Assembly: GCA_963747255.1 (NCBI GenBank)
Contig: CAVVEG010000015.1
Location: 1-64,000 of the forward strand
Direction of reading: 5' to 3'
Length of the DNA stretch: 64,000 nt
Origin: CAIYRG01 sp963747255
Lineage (GTDB): Bacteria; Pseudomonadota; Alphaproteobacteria; Micropepsales; Micropepsaceae
How positions within the stretch are numbered: the stretch's first letter is position 1; every line of letters starts with the position of its first letter. Of this stretch, positions 52,007 through 60,403 are shown piece after piece. Under the pieces are notes generated by a model, which saw nothing but the letters and a program-made list of their open reading frames with translations, was not told the DNA's origin and made no database searches. The position numbers and the translations under genes were made by a program.

Positions 52007-52735
52007 TTACTGCGCCTTCCAGCGCCGGAATGCCGCAACATCCGCCGCATCCAGCGCAAACCACTCTCCCTTCAGCCGCTTTGCGGCAAACCGCCGGTGC
52101 CAATAGGCCTCGATGCCCCGCGGATCGTCGCTTTCGATGTAATGGACCAGCTCGGATTCGGGCAAAATCCGCTGAATCCTCCGTACACGCTGTTCCAGGG
52201 ACCGGCTGCACCCGATCTTGAACCGCTTGCGCGAATGCAGGAGATACACCCCGCCGCCACTCCGGTTTCGGGGCAGCCGCGTCCACTGTTGCGCCGCCGG
52301 TATCATGGCAATGATGTCCGCCGCATCCGGATTTGCCGCGGCCCAATGCCTCAGCCGGGTAAGAAGTTCGCGCTTGCTTCCGAAGTGCTTCGCAAAGCTG
52401 ATGTAGTGCGGCACGTCACCGCCGTTTCGCCGCTGAAGGTCGAGATCCGTACAGGTGGGAATGCGGCCAAGCCGGCGCGCGAGACCCGCCAGTTTGGCCA
52501 GCATCGCATGGTCGTCCATCCTTGGCTTGACCTCATTCGCGGCAAAGCCGGCCTCCCGCACGGCATCGCTCCAGCGTGACCAGTATTTTCCCCGCCATGA
52601 CGAGCGCGGCAGGCCGGTTCGGCGCTCGAACAGATAGGCGCCGGGTGGTTTGCCGCCGTTCGCATCCGCAAGCCGTCTGATTTCCGCAACGATCAGCGCC
52701 CGTGGTACCGGCTCTCCTCTCGTCTGCGCGTTCAC
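52007..52735 (-). CDS. GIY-YIG nuclease-domain protein with homing-endonuclease-type repeat
   Basis: A 242-aa protein from GTG 52735, which overlaps the stop of the 65-aa gene. The N-terminal half has the repeat typical of homing endonucleases: LIVAEIRRLADANGGKPPGA, LPRSSWRGKYWSRWSDAVRE AGF, and LARRLGRIPTCTDLDLQRRN. The C-terminal half is a GIY-YIG (T5orf172/Mug113-like) domain: GGVYLLHSRKRFKIGCSRSL, then EAYWHRRFAAKRLKGEWFAL. It probably recognises and cuts DNA. It is controlled by an operator-embedded promoter shared with the S24 repressor locus. Confidence 0.82.
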   Translation of the reverse strand: MNAQTRGEPVPRALIVAEIRRLADANGGKPPGAYLFERRTGLPRSSWRGKYWSRWSDAVREAGFAANEVKPRMDDHAMLAKLAGLARRLGRIPTCTDLDLQRRNGGDVPHYISFAKHFGSKRELLTRLRHWAAANPDAADIIAMIPAAQQWTRLPRNRSGGGVYLLHSRKRFKIGCSRSLEQRVRRIQRILPESELVHYIESDDPRGIEAYWHRRFAAKRLKGEWFALDAADVAAFRRWKAQ

Positions 52736-52929
52736 GACCAGATCGCCTCCGTTGCAAGCACGCTGCCCGCCCTCGCGTCGCCGCCGCACAGTTGCGTGCA
52801 ATAGGCTACCAGATGACCGATCCGGTCGTCCTCCTTCCAGGATTGACAGGCGCTCCACAACACATCGCGGCGGAATTTGGCGCGTTTCAGCCGTTCACGC
52901 TGGACCGCGCCGGCATATCTCTGCTCCAT
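52732..52929 (-). CDS. 65-aa protein preceding the GIY-YIG gene
   Basis: A small basic protein MEQRYAGAVQRERLKRAKFR, then VLWSACQSWKEDDRIGHLVA and YCTQLCGGDARAGSVLATEA. Three cysteines and a basic N-terminus are visible; no family is recognised. It is the first gene after the operator-controlled promoter and is translationally coupled (GTGA) to the GIY-YIG gene. It could be an accessory or a regulator of the nuclease. Confidence 0.6.
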   Translation of the reverse strand: MEQRYAGAVQRERLKRAKFRRDVLWSACQSWKEDDRIGHLVAYCTQLCGGDARAGSVLATEAIWS

Positions 52930-52955
52930 GGGACCACTCCCTGACTACGGCCTAC

Positions 52956-52984
52956 ATAATAGGACTACTCCTATTTGCTGTCAA
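52956..52984 (-). promoter_or_regulatory. Sigma-70 promoter with embedded S24-type operator O2
   Basis: On the minus strand TTGACA (52984-52979), a 17-base spacer, TATTAT (52961-52956). The operator ATAGGACTACTCCTAT (52959-52974) lies within the spacer and overlaps the -10, so a bound repressor would block the polymerase. It is the same inverted repeat as operator O1 at 18464. The first ATG is 26 bases downstream. Confidence 0.82.
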
Positions 52985-53024
52985 GGATACAGGGCCACTG
53001 CCGCAATAAACCGTCGCGGGATTG

Positions 53025-53399
53025 TTACGCCGTACCGAGAACTTCTTTGGCCAGGTCCGGCAGCACGTCGAAATTGAACGGCTTGTACAGCACCCGGACA
53101 TTTGCCTCGGCGAAGCTGCCGGGCAGCGGGTCCTGTGCATAGCCGGTCATCAGCACGATCTTCAAACCCGGGTGCAGGCCGAGGCCGGCTTTTGCGACTT
53201 CATACCCGCTCATGCCCGGCATCTTGACGTCCGAAATCAGCAACGCGATGTCCGGACGTTCCTTCAGCGTCCGCACCGCCGTCTCGCCATTGCTGGCTTC
53301 GATGACCTCATAACCGGCTTCGCGCAGCGTCTCGGCCACGATCATCAGCAGCATGACTTCGTCTTCGACCACCAGAATCGCCGGGGCCTGTGCCTGCAT
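53025..53399 (-). CDS. Single-domain response regulator
   Basis: A 124-aa receiver domain: AILVVEDEVMLLMIVAETLR with the acidic pair, LLISDVKMPGMSGYEVAKAG with the phosphorylated Asp, VLMTGYA and RVLYKPFNFDVLPDLAKEVL with the switch Lys. No output domain, so it acts by protein contact or as a phosphate relay. Last gene of the TonB receptor-YfiR-kinase operon, 14 bases after the kinase. Confidence 0.9.
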   Translation of the reverse strand: MQAQAPAILVVEDEVMLLMIVAETLREAGYEVIEASNGETAVRTLKERPDIALLISDVKMPGMSGYEVAKAGLGLHPGLKIVLMTGYAQDPLPGSFAEANVRVLYKPFNFDVLPDLAKEVLGTA

Positions 53400-53413
53400 A
53401 TGCGCCCCGGCGA

Positions 53414-54781
53414 TCACGCGCGCGCCGCCGCCGATTGCACCGCATGCCGCGGCATCAGGATTGTGATCACGGTCCCCGTTCCCACTTCGCTGTCGATGCG
53501 CAGATATCCGTTCGACTGTCTGACATAGCCAAGTACCATGCTCAGCCCAAGCCCCGTTCCGCGCCCCTGCGGTTTGGTGGTGAAGAACGGATCGACCGCG
53601 CGACGGCGCACTTCCTCGCTCATTCCCGTCCCCGTGTCCGCGAAGCGCAATTCGACATATTCCCCGCCCGTGATTTCGTCGGACGGTCGCACCATGCGGT
53701 CGGCTGTCGAGATGGTCAGCGTGCCGCCGGCCGGCATTGCGTCGCGCGCATTCAGGGCCAGATTGATGATCACCGTCTCCATCTGGTTGGCGTCGCAGAA
53801 AATCGCCCAGTTCGCCGCGCACCGCATTTCGATCGTGACGCGTTCGCCCACGGAATGGCGCAACAGATCGCTCAGGTCCTGCAACAGCTCGTTCGGATTG
53901 ACCGCCCGCGGCGACAAAGGCTGTTGCCGCGAGAAGGCCAGCACCCGATGAGTCACCGATGCGGCACGCGTGATGGCGTCCATCGCGCCGTTCAGATAAC
54001 GCTCGATATCCGTCTTGCCCTGCGCCATCCGCTTGCGCGCCAATTGCAGATTCCCCTGCATGATCGCCAGCAGATTGTTGAAATCATGGGCGATGCCGCC
54101 GGACAACTGACCGATCGCCTCCATCTTCTGGCTCTGCCGCAGCGACTCTTCGGCGATCGCGCGCTCGGCCATTTCCACCTGGAGCCTGCGATTGGCCTCG
54201 CTCAACTCCCTCCCCTGCGCCGATAGTTTCGCATTCGCCCGCGACAACGCGTTCTGCGCGCCCGTGGACACACCGAGCACAAGCAGCGCCATGATGACCA
54301 GCAGGATGATGCCGCCATAACGCACCAGCCGCCGCTGGAAGGGATCCATCTGCGCCCGCAGATAAACCGTGCCCACGGTCATGCCGTTGCGCCGGATCGG
54401 CTGCGCCACTGTGATCTGCGTCGCGGCAACCTGCGTGCCGGGGACCGGCGCTGCGCCCGGCGCAGGCGCCGCGTCTGCGCGCATGAACCCGGCCACGCGC
54501 ATCCCCGCTGCGTTGTACACCGCGACCGTTCTGACCTCCGGATTGGCCGCCAGCGCCTGGACATAGCCTTGCGCCGCCGTGGCGTCATTGAACACCAGCG
54601 GCGCCGCCACGCTGGCGCCCAGAATTCCGGCCTGCACCGATGCTTCCTGCAGTTTTTCCGAGCGGTAGAGACCCTCCTCATAAAGCGTCGCCAGCACGCT
54701 GACCGCAATCAAAAGCAGCGCCGCCGCCAATGTCCACCAGCGCGTCAGCCCCATGCGCGGAAACCGGCCCAACGCATTCAT
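53414..54781 (-). CDS. Sensor histidine kinase with CHASE8-like periplasmic domain
   Basis: A 455-aa kinase. An N-terminal membrane helix (WWTLAAALLLIAVSVLATLY) and a periplasmic CHASE8-like domain (LVFNDATAAQGYVQALAANP EVRTVAVYNAAGM) are followed by a second helix (GGIILLVIMALLVLGVST), a coiled coil, HisKA with QLSGGIAHDFNNLLAIMQGN and HATPase with NLALNARDAMPAGG and FTTKPQGRGTGLGLSMVLGY. It starts at ATG 54781, overlapping the YfiR-like stop. The predicted input is the YfiR-like periplasmic protein encoded just upstream. Confidence 0.9.
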   Translation of the reverse strand: MNALGRFPRMGLTRWWTLAAALLLIAVSVLATLYEEGLYRSEKLQEASVQAGILGASVAAPLVFNDATAAQGYVQALAANPEVRTVAVYNAAGMRVAGFMRADAAPAPGAAPVPGTQVAATQITVAQPIRRNGMTVGTVYLRAQMDPFQRRLVRYGGIILLVIMALLVLGVSTGAQNALSRANAKLSAQGRELSEANRRLQVEMAERAIAEESLRQSQKMEAIGQLSGGIAHDFNNLLAIMQGNLQLARKRMAQGKTDIERYLNGAMDAITRAASVTHRVLAFSRQQPLSPRAVNPNELLQDLSDLLRHSVGERVTIEMRCAANWAIFCDANQMETVIINLALNARDAMPAGGTLTISTADRMVRPSDEITGGEYVELRFADTGTGMSEEVRRRAVDPFFTTKPQGRGTGLGLSMVLGYVRQSNGYLRIDSEVGTGTVITILMPRHAVQSAAARA

Positions 54782-55344
54782 GGCCGCTTCCTCACCGACC
54801 GCGCCAGTTCCAGCAATTTCGAGCTGACGAACAGCCGGTCCTGCGCGGCTTCCGCATCGTCGATATCGAACCGCACGCGATTGTCGCCGGTCACGAATTT
54901 TATGATTGCGGATACGCGCTGATTGCTGGCGCTGTCCGCAACCGTCAAAATCGGACTGCCGCGCAGGGCGGCCGCAGCATCTTCGGCCGATTGCTCCGGC
55001 GATCCCGCCAGATACGCCGCGTTGCAACCATCCGCAGGGGAGACGCGCTGCAGATGACGGACCACCACCGGCCGGTTGCCGACGCGCTGCCCCGCCGCGG
55101 CGCGGTCCATCAGCGCCGTCACCGCGTCGTCGCCGACCGCGCACAGCAGAAACGAACTGCCCTGCGCCACCGGGTCGGGGGGCCATTCTACGAATTCGGC
55201 GAATTTGTAAAGGAAAGTGGCCTTGACCGCGCTTTCCAGCGACTCGCTGTTCGCGGCGCCGGCCGGTGACGGCCACAGCGCCAGCCCCATCACCGCCAGC
55301 CCCATCACCGCCGGCCATCCTGCGCGGGGTGATCGTTCACGCAT
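54778..55344 (-). CDS. YfiR/DUF4154 periplasmic regulator
   Basis: A 188-aa exported protein. After the signal sequence: AVKATFLYKFAEFVEWPPDP, FLLCAVGDDAVTALMDRAAA, RHLQRVSPADGCNAAYLAGS, ILTVADSASNQRVSAIIKFV and VRFDIDDAEAAQDRLFVSSK LLELA. This is the DUF4154 pattern of YfiR, which in Pseudomonas restrains the diguanylate cyclase YfiN via its periplasmic domain. Here the linked membrane protein is a histidine kinase with a CHASE8-like domain (the YfiN sensor type), not a cyclase. Confidence 0.9.
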   Translation of the reverse strand: MRERSPRAGWPAVMGLAVMGLALWPSPAGAANSESLESAVKATFLYKFAEFVEWPPDPVAQGSSFLLCAVGDDAVTALMDRAAAGQRVGNRPVVVRHLQRVSPADGCNAAYLAGSPEQSAEDAAAALRGSPILTVADSASNQRVSAIIKFVTGDNRVRFDIDDAEAAQDRLFVSSKLLELARSVRKRP

Positions 55345-55349
55345 TCAGG

Positions 55350-57293
55350 CTAAAGCCTCTGCCGCAGTTCCACGAACACCATGCGCGGAATCTCGTCGGA
55401 TGGCGGAATGGTCCATTCCTGATGATGCGCATGCAAAAGGTTGAACCCCGAAATCGACACTTCGGTCATCGGCGTGACCTGCCAGGCCAGACGCGCATTC
55501 ATTTCGACATAGGCGGGCACGACCGGATTGGGCAGCACTCCGATATAGCGCAAATCGGCGTCGAAGCTGAAATCCCCGAAATCCATGGCTGAACGCAGCA
55601 TGGCCTGATGATGCGGATCGTCGCCGGCCTGTGCCACGCCCAGCAATCCGCTCGCGCCCGGAACGAAACTGAAATTCTCGTGCTGCAGCATCAGGCCGGC
55701 ATCCAGGCGCCACCATGAAGCCGCCTGGTAATTCCCCCATGCCTCCACGCCATAGACATGCCCCTCCATGCCGTTGCCCCAGTACAGCGGCAGCGTCTTG
55801 CCGGGGGAAAACTCGATGCTCCGCAAATCCGTGTACTGATTGTAAAATCCGGAGACGGATACCGATGCATTGCCGAAAACCCCGCGGTCGCCGATTTCCC
55901 ACGCCGTGATCTTCTCCGGGAGAAAATCCGGATTGCCGCTGAGAAAGACATTGGCGCCCTGTTTTTCCCGCACGTCCGCATCGAAAGGCGTGGGCGCGCG
56001 GATGGCGCGCGAAACCGCCGCCCAGATCAGCAGCCCCGCGTTGGGCGTCCAGGCCAGCCGCAGATTGGGCAATGCGCTCAGCCCGGAATAGGGATCGCTT
56101 TCCAGCTTCACGCCGGCGATCAGATTCAGATTTTCCACCGGCGTGATGGTGTCCTGCACGAATCCCCAGGCCAGATTCAGCGTCCGGCCCGCCGGCTGGA
56201 ACAGCAGCGATGTCGCGGCCCCGATCTGGCCGATGATCGTGTACGGACTGATGCGTTCGCCGGCGCCCCACAGGATTCGATTCCAGCCGCCCAGCGCGAA
56301 ATTGTGCTGGGCCTCAATGTCGTAGCTGCGGATCGTGAAGGCTCCGTTATGCCCCACATTGTACCGCGACACCTCGTCATAATAGCTCAACAATTGCAGC
56401 GAGGATGTGGCGCCGAATGCATGCTGCCAGGTGGCCCCGATATTCTTTTCATCGATATCCGTGGCGGGCGTCCCGTTGCGGGCTTCGTGGCCCGGTGAAA
56501 TGTCGCCTTCCAGCGTCACCGCGTCGTCCTCTTTCGTCCAGTCGAGACGGAATCCGCCTTGCGGTTTCGACCAGCCGTCACGCGCGCTGCTGCGCGCCAT
56601 GGTTTCGAACGCGCGCTCGTAAAAGCTTTGCGCATAAAGGCGATAGGCGAAATTTTCGCCCATGCGCCCGCCATATTGCAGGGCCGCAGCGGATTCGAAA
56701 TTGCCGCCGCTCAGCGAGGCATAGCCGCCTTGGGTGTCGCCGGATTTGCGCGTGATGATATTGATCACGCCGTTCACCGCATTCGCGCCCCACAAAGTCG
56801 CACTCGGCCCGCTGATCACTTCGATGCGTTCGATATCTTCCGGCAGCACGTCCTGCTGGTCCCAATAGACGCCGGAATAAAGCGGGCTGTACACGCTGCG
56901 GCCGTCGATCAGCACTTCGATCTTGTTGGAAAAGCTCTGCGCCGCGCTGTTGCCGCTCAACCCGCGCGCGGTGATCACATAATTTTCCGGGCTGGTCTGG
57001 AAAACTTCCAGATTGGGCGCCAGCCGCAGCATGTCCGGAATCCGCCGCGCGCCGGAGCGGATGATGTCATCATGCGTGATGACATAGATCGCGGCGGGCG
57101 CATTCTGCAGCGACTCGGGAATCTTCGATACCGAGGTGATCTGCAGATTGGCAAGTTCGTCGATCGAAAGCCGCTGCAGATTCTGGATCAAATCCGCCGC
57201 CAGACTCTGCGCCCATGCGGACACGGGCAGCAGGGTCAGAACGCCCGCCGCCGGCCCCAGACGCCGGATGCATCGCCGAACGCTCGCTTTCAC
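55350..57293 (-). CDS. TonB-dependent outer-membrane receptor linked to a YfiR-kinase system
   Basis: A 647-aa receptor from GTG 57293 behind GGGGGGAC. The plug has LSIDELANLQITSVSKIPES, APAAIYVITHDDIIRSGARR and ERIEVISGPSATLWGANAVN GVINIIT. The barrel ends with EIPRMVFVELRQRL, terminating in a non-aromatic Leu. It is shorter than siderophore receptors and matches those found in front of YfiR-like genes. It leads the operon: receptor, YfiR-like, kinase, receiver. Ligand unknown. Confidence 0.9.
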   Translation of the reverse strand: MKASVRRCIRRLGPAAGVLTLLPVSAWAQSLAADLIQNLQRLSIDELANLQITSVSKIPESLQNAPAAIYVITHDDIIRSGARRIPDMLRLAPNLEVFQTSPENYVITARGLSGNSAAQSFSNKIEVLIDGRSVYSPLYSGVYWDQQDVLPEDIERIEVISGPSATLWGANAVNGVINIITRKSGDTQGGYASLSGGNFESAAALQYGGRMGENFAYRLYAQSFYERAFETMARSSARDGWSKPQGGFRLDWTKEDDAVTLEGDISPGHEARNGTPATDIDEKNIGATWQHAFGATSSLQLLSYYDEVSRYNVGHNGAFTIRSYDIEAQHNFALGGWNRILWGAGERISPYTIIGQIGAATSLLFQPAGRTLNLAWGFVQDTITPVENLNLIAGVKLESDPYSGLSALPNLRLAWTPNAGLLIWAAVSRAIRAPTPFDADVREKQGANVFLSGNPDFLPEKITAWEIGDRGVFGNASVSVSGFYNQYTDLRSIEFSPGKTLPLYWGNGMEGHVYGVEAWGNYQAASWWRLDAGLMLQHENFSFVPGASGLLGVAQAGDDPHHQAMLRSAMDFGDFSFDADLRYIGVLPNPVVPAYVEMNARLAWQVTPMTEVSISGFNLLHAHHQEWTIPPSDEIPRMVFVELRQRL

Positions 57294-57465
57294 TGTCCCC
57301 CCGTGAGGCGCGACCCCGCAATCGGCCGAATACGCATAAACTGCGCGAAGGTTCCCGGAGAACGAACTATCCGGCAAAAAAATATTTGGTTAACGCAAGC
57401 CTGCCGGTTCCGCTTTGACGCACAGCACCCGCGGACTACATTCCTTTCAGGGGGCGGCGGCCTGC

Positions 57466-58853
57466 ATGAAAGTCGCGCCAGTGATCCCGAAAGCGTTGTG
57501 GGCCGGACTCGTCCTGGTGATGGCGGGCTGTTTGGCGCTGGTGGGGCTCAATATTTTTCAGTTCGTCGATGTCGCGCCCGGAATCGCCCAGGGGCGCGAT
57601 CTCATGATCCACACATATCAGGTCATTGCGGCCGCACACGGGATCGAGCGGACTTTGCGTCAGGCCGAAAGCGCCGAGCGCGGCTATATCATCACCGGCG
57701 ATCAGTCCTATCTCGACGCCTATGGCACAAGCCTGCAGGAGGCCACCGCCATGCTCGCCGGCTTTGATCGCCTGAGCGCCTCGAATCCTTCGCAGCAGGA
57801 CCGCATCCCGCTGATCAGGGCCATCGTGAACCGCCGCGTGGCGCTGCTGCGACAGACGATCGCTATCCGGAAGCACAAGGGGTTTGACGCCGCGCGCCGC
57901 GTGATGGAGACCGATCTCGGGCTGAACACCATGCGCGATCTCACCGCGCTCACCGATGAGGCGATCTCCTCCGAAAATGCCCTGTTGCAGACACGCCTCA
58001 ATCAGTTCGCCCGGGAAGAGGGAGAGGTCGCCGTGGTTGCGGAAACCGGAGTTGGATTGACCCTGGTCGTGATGCTGGCGGGTGCGCTCCTGATGCTGTC
58101 CGCCTGGCGCGAACGCGAACGCGCCCGGCGGGACCTCGATGAAACCCGCGCCACCCTGGCCCAGGCGCAGAAGATGGAAACACTGGGCCAGCTTGCAGGC
58201 GGCATTGCGCATGACTTCAACAATATGCTCGCCGTAGTGCGTGCGGCGCGCAGTTGCTGCGCCGTCGCCTCGCTTCCGCCGGACCGGACATCCACCGCCT
58301 GCTGGATGGCATCGACCAGAGTGTCGAGCGTGCGGCCGGATTGACCTCCCGCCTGCTCGCCTTTTCGCGCCGCCGTCCGGTCGCCCGCCAGATCACCAAT
58401 GCAAACGATCTCGTCGCCGGAATGGCCGATGTCCTGCGCTATACGCTTGGCCGCAATATCGCCGTGGAAACCGTGCTCGCGCCCGATCTGTGGCCCGTGC
58501 TCGTCGATCCCAATCAGCTCGAAAATGCGATTCTCAATCTGGCGGTGAATGCGCGCGACGCCATGCCGGAAGGCGGCAGTCTGATCATCGAAACCGCAAA
58601 TTCATCGGCAGACGGAGAAATGCCCGGACCCCATGTCGCAATCGCGGTGACGGACACCGGCAAGGGCATGACCCCGGATGTGCAGCGCCGCGCTTTCGAG
58701 CCTTTCTTCACCACCAAAGCCGAGGGAATGGGCACGGGTCTCGGACTTGCGCAGGTGCATGCGTTTATCCGTCATTCGGGGGGATTTGTCCGTATCGACA
58801 GCGCGCCCGGCAAAGGCACCGCCATCACGCTCCATCTCCCCCGCGCACCTTGA
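57466..58853 (+). pseudogene. CHASE3-type sensor histidine kinase, one frameshift
   Basis: MKVAPVIPKALWAGLVLVMA begins a membrane helix, then a CHASE3 domain (TLRQAESAERGYIITGDQSY LDAYGTSLQEATAML), a second helix (GLTLVVMLAGALLMLSAW) and the H-box TLGQLAGGIAHDFNNMLAVV. Near 58240 the frame shifts: the other frame continues LLRRRLASAGPDIHRLLDGI, LNLAVNARDAMPEGGSLIIE, FFTTKAEGMGTGLGLAQVHA and ends at 58853. One base in a GC-rich run separates the parts of an otherwise normal kinase. Divergent from the TonB receptor operon. Confidence 0.85.
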
Positions 58854-58938
58854 GCGCCGCCCGGGTTGCGGCAACTCTGCGGGCAATTCCGGCACGATTT
58901 TGTCCCAGGCCCGCGAACAACTGGAAACACCCTTCCCA

Positions 58939-58987
58939 CCTCCCACTTGCGGGGAGGTCAAGTTTGCGCAGCAAATTTGGGGGGGGG
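58939..58987. repeat. Dispersed repeat copy C
   Basis: CCTCCCACTTGCGGGGAGG, then the stem AGTTTGC-GCA-GCAAATTT and a run of eight or nine G. It lies in the intergenic stretch between the CHASE3 kinase and the DUF5996-like gene. Confidence 0.75.
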
Positions 58988-59072
58988 ACCAAGTACGGTT
59001 CAGCGGCCACATTATCGACGCGGGGACACGATCAAGGTGATAAAAACGAAAACGCAAATCTCGGCAACTCCC

Positions 59073-60008
59073 ATGACCCCTTCCCACTGGCCTGCCCTGC
59101 CCTATGCGGCGTGGCGCGACACGCTGGCAACCCTGCAGCTCTGGCTCCAGATTGCGGGCAAGATCCGCCTCGTGCAGACGCCCTGGGTGAATCATGGCTG
59201 GCAGGTGCCGCTCTATGTGACGTCACGCGGGCTTACGACTTCGCCAATTCCGGTCGGCGATGAAATCCTGGAACTCGAATTCGATTTCATCGGCCATGTC
59301 CTCAGCATGCGGACCAGCCGCGGCGGGGAAGCGCAGATCGCGCTCGAACCGCAGACGGTGGCGGACTTCTATTCCCGCGTGCTCGATCAGCTCGGCCGTT
59401 TCGGCATGACGGTCAAAATCTGGCAGATGCCGAATGAGTTTCCCGATCCCATCCGCTTTTCCGAAGACCGCACGCACGCTTCATACGACAAAGACGCCGT
59501 GCATGAATTCTGGCACGCGCTCATCCAGGCCGACCGGCTGCTGAAACTCTTCCGCAGCGGCTTTCTCGGCAAGGTCAGCCCGGTGCATTTCTTCTGGGGC
59601 AGCTTCGATCTCGCGGTAACGCGCTTTTCAGGGCGCAGGGCGCCGCTTCATCCCGGCGGCATTCCTGGCCTGCCCGATGCGGTCACGCGCGAAGCCTATT
59701 CCCACGAGGTCAGCAGCGCCGGCTTCTGGCCCGGCAACGACCTGTTCCCGCACGCCGCCTTTTATGCCTATGCCTGGCCCGAACCTCCGGGCTTCCGCGA
59801 TGCGCGCGCACCCGATGGAGCCCGCTTCGAACCGGCGCTGGGCGAGTTCATTCTCCCTTACGACACTTTGCGCGCCGCGCCCGATCCGGATCGCCTGCTG
59901 CTCGATTTCCTCGCCGTGACCTACGCGGCGGCGGCCGACAACGGAAAATGGGATCGCGCCGCGCTGGAATGCGAAATCGGCGCGCCCGGCCGCGTCCGCC
60001 CCCTCTGA
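59073..60008 (+). CDS. DUF5996 family protein
   Basis: A 311-aa protein matching DUF5996: ALPYAAWRDTLATLQLWLQI, VNHGWQVPLYVTSRGLTTSP, FIGHVLSMRTSRGG, AVHEFWHALIQADRLLKLFR, KVSPVHFFWGSFDLAVTRFS GRRAP, YSHEVSSAGFWPGN and AFYAYAWPEP. Conserved His and Glu residues suggest an enzyme, but no activity is known. GTG 59037 upstream is an alternative start. No signal peptide. Confidence 0.85.
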   Translation: MTPSHWPALPYAAWRDTLATLQLWLQIAGKIRLVQTPWVNHGWQVPLYVTSRGLTTSPIPVGDEILELEFDFIGHVLSMRTSRGGEAQIALEPQTVADFYSRVLDQLGRFGMTVKIWQMPNEFPDPIRFSEDRTHASYDKDAVHEFWHALIQADRLLKLFRSGFLGKVSPVHFFWGSFDLAVTRFSGRRAPLHPGGIPGLPDAVTREAYSHEVSSAGFWPGNDLFPHAAFYAYAWPEPPGFRDARAPDGARFEPALGEFILPYDTLRAAPDPDRLLLDFLAVTYAAAADNGKWDRAALECEIGAPGRVRPL

Positions 60009-60067
60009 ACTGTCCGCCGGCGCCTCCCCCAAACGTCTATATGCGCAAACCAAAGGGAGTAACTTCA

Positions 60068-60403
60068 ATGCCGGAATTTGTTTATCTCTACCGTGGCGGC
60101 GACCGGCCAGGCTCCGCCGAGCAATCACAGCAGGTCATGCAGAAATGGGTTGCCTGGATGAAGGCGCTTGCAGAAAAAGGCCACATGATCGACCGCGGCC
60201 AGCCGCTTGAGCGCAGCGGCAGGATCGTCCAGGGCAAGAGCGTGCTCGACGGCCCCTTCGCCGAAGCCAAGGACGTGATCGGCGGCTTCACCCTGATCCG
60301 GGCGAACGATATCGCCGAAGCGGCCGAGCTCGCCAAGGGCTGTCCGATTCTCGAACGGGGCGGTCAGGTCGAAGTGCGCCCGATCATGCAGATGAACATG
60401 TGA
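60068..60403 (+). CDS. YCII-related DGPF-motif protein
   Basis: A 111-aa ferredoxin-like dimeric protein: EFVYLYRGGDRPGSAEQSQQ, VMQKWVAWMKALAEKGHMID RG and SVLDGPFAEAKDVIGGFTLI with the DGPF motif. Genes of this family accompany ECF42 sigma factors, and one follows here, overlapping its stop. Its biochemical role is unclear. In other bacteria DGPF genes are targets or partners of the ECF42 sigma. Confidence 0.9.
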   Translation: MPEFVYLYRGGDRPGSAEQSQQVMQKWVAWMKALAEKGHMIDRGQPLERSGRIVQGKSVLDGPFAEAKDVIGGFTLIRANDIAEAAELAKGCPILERGGQVEVRPIMQMNM

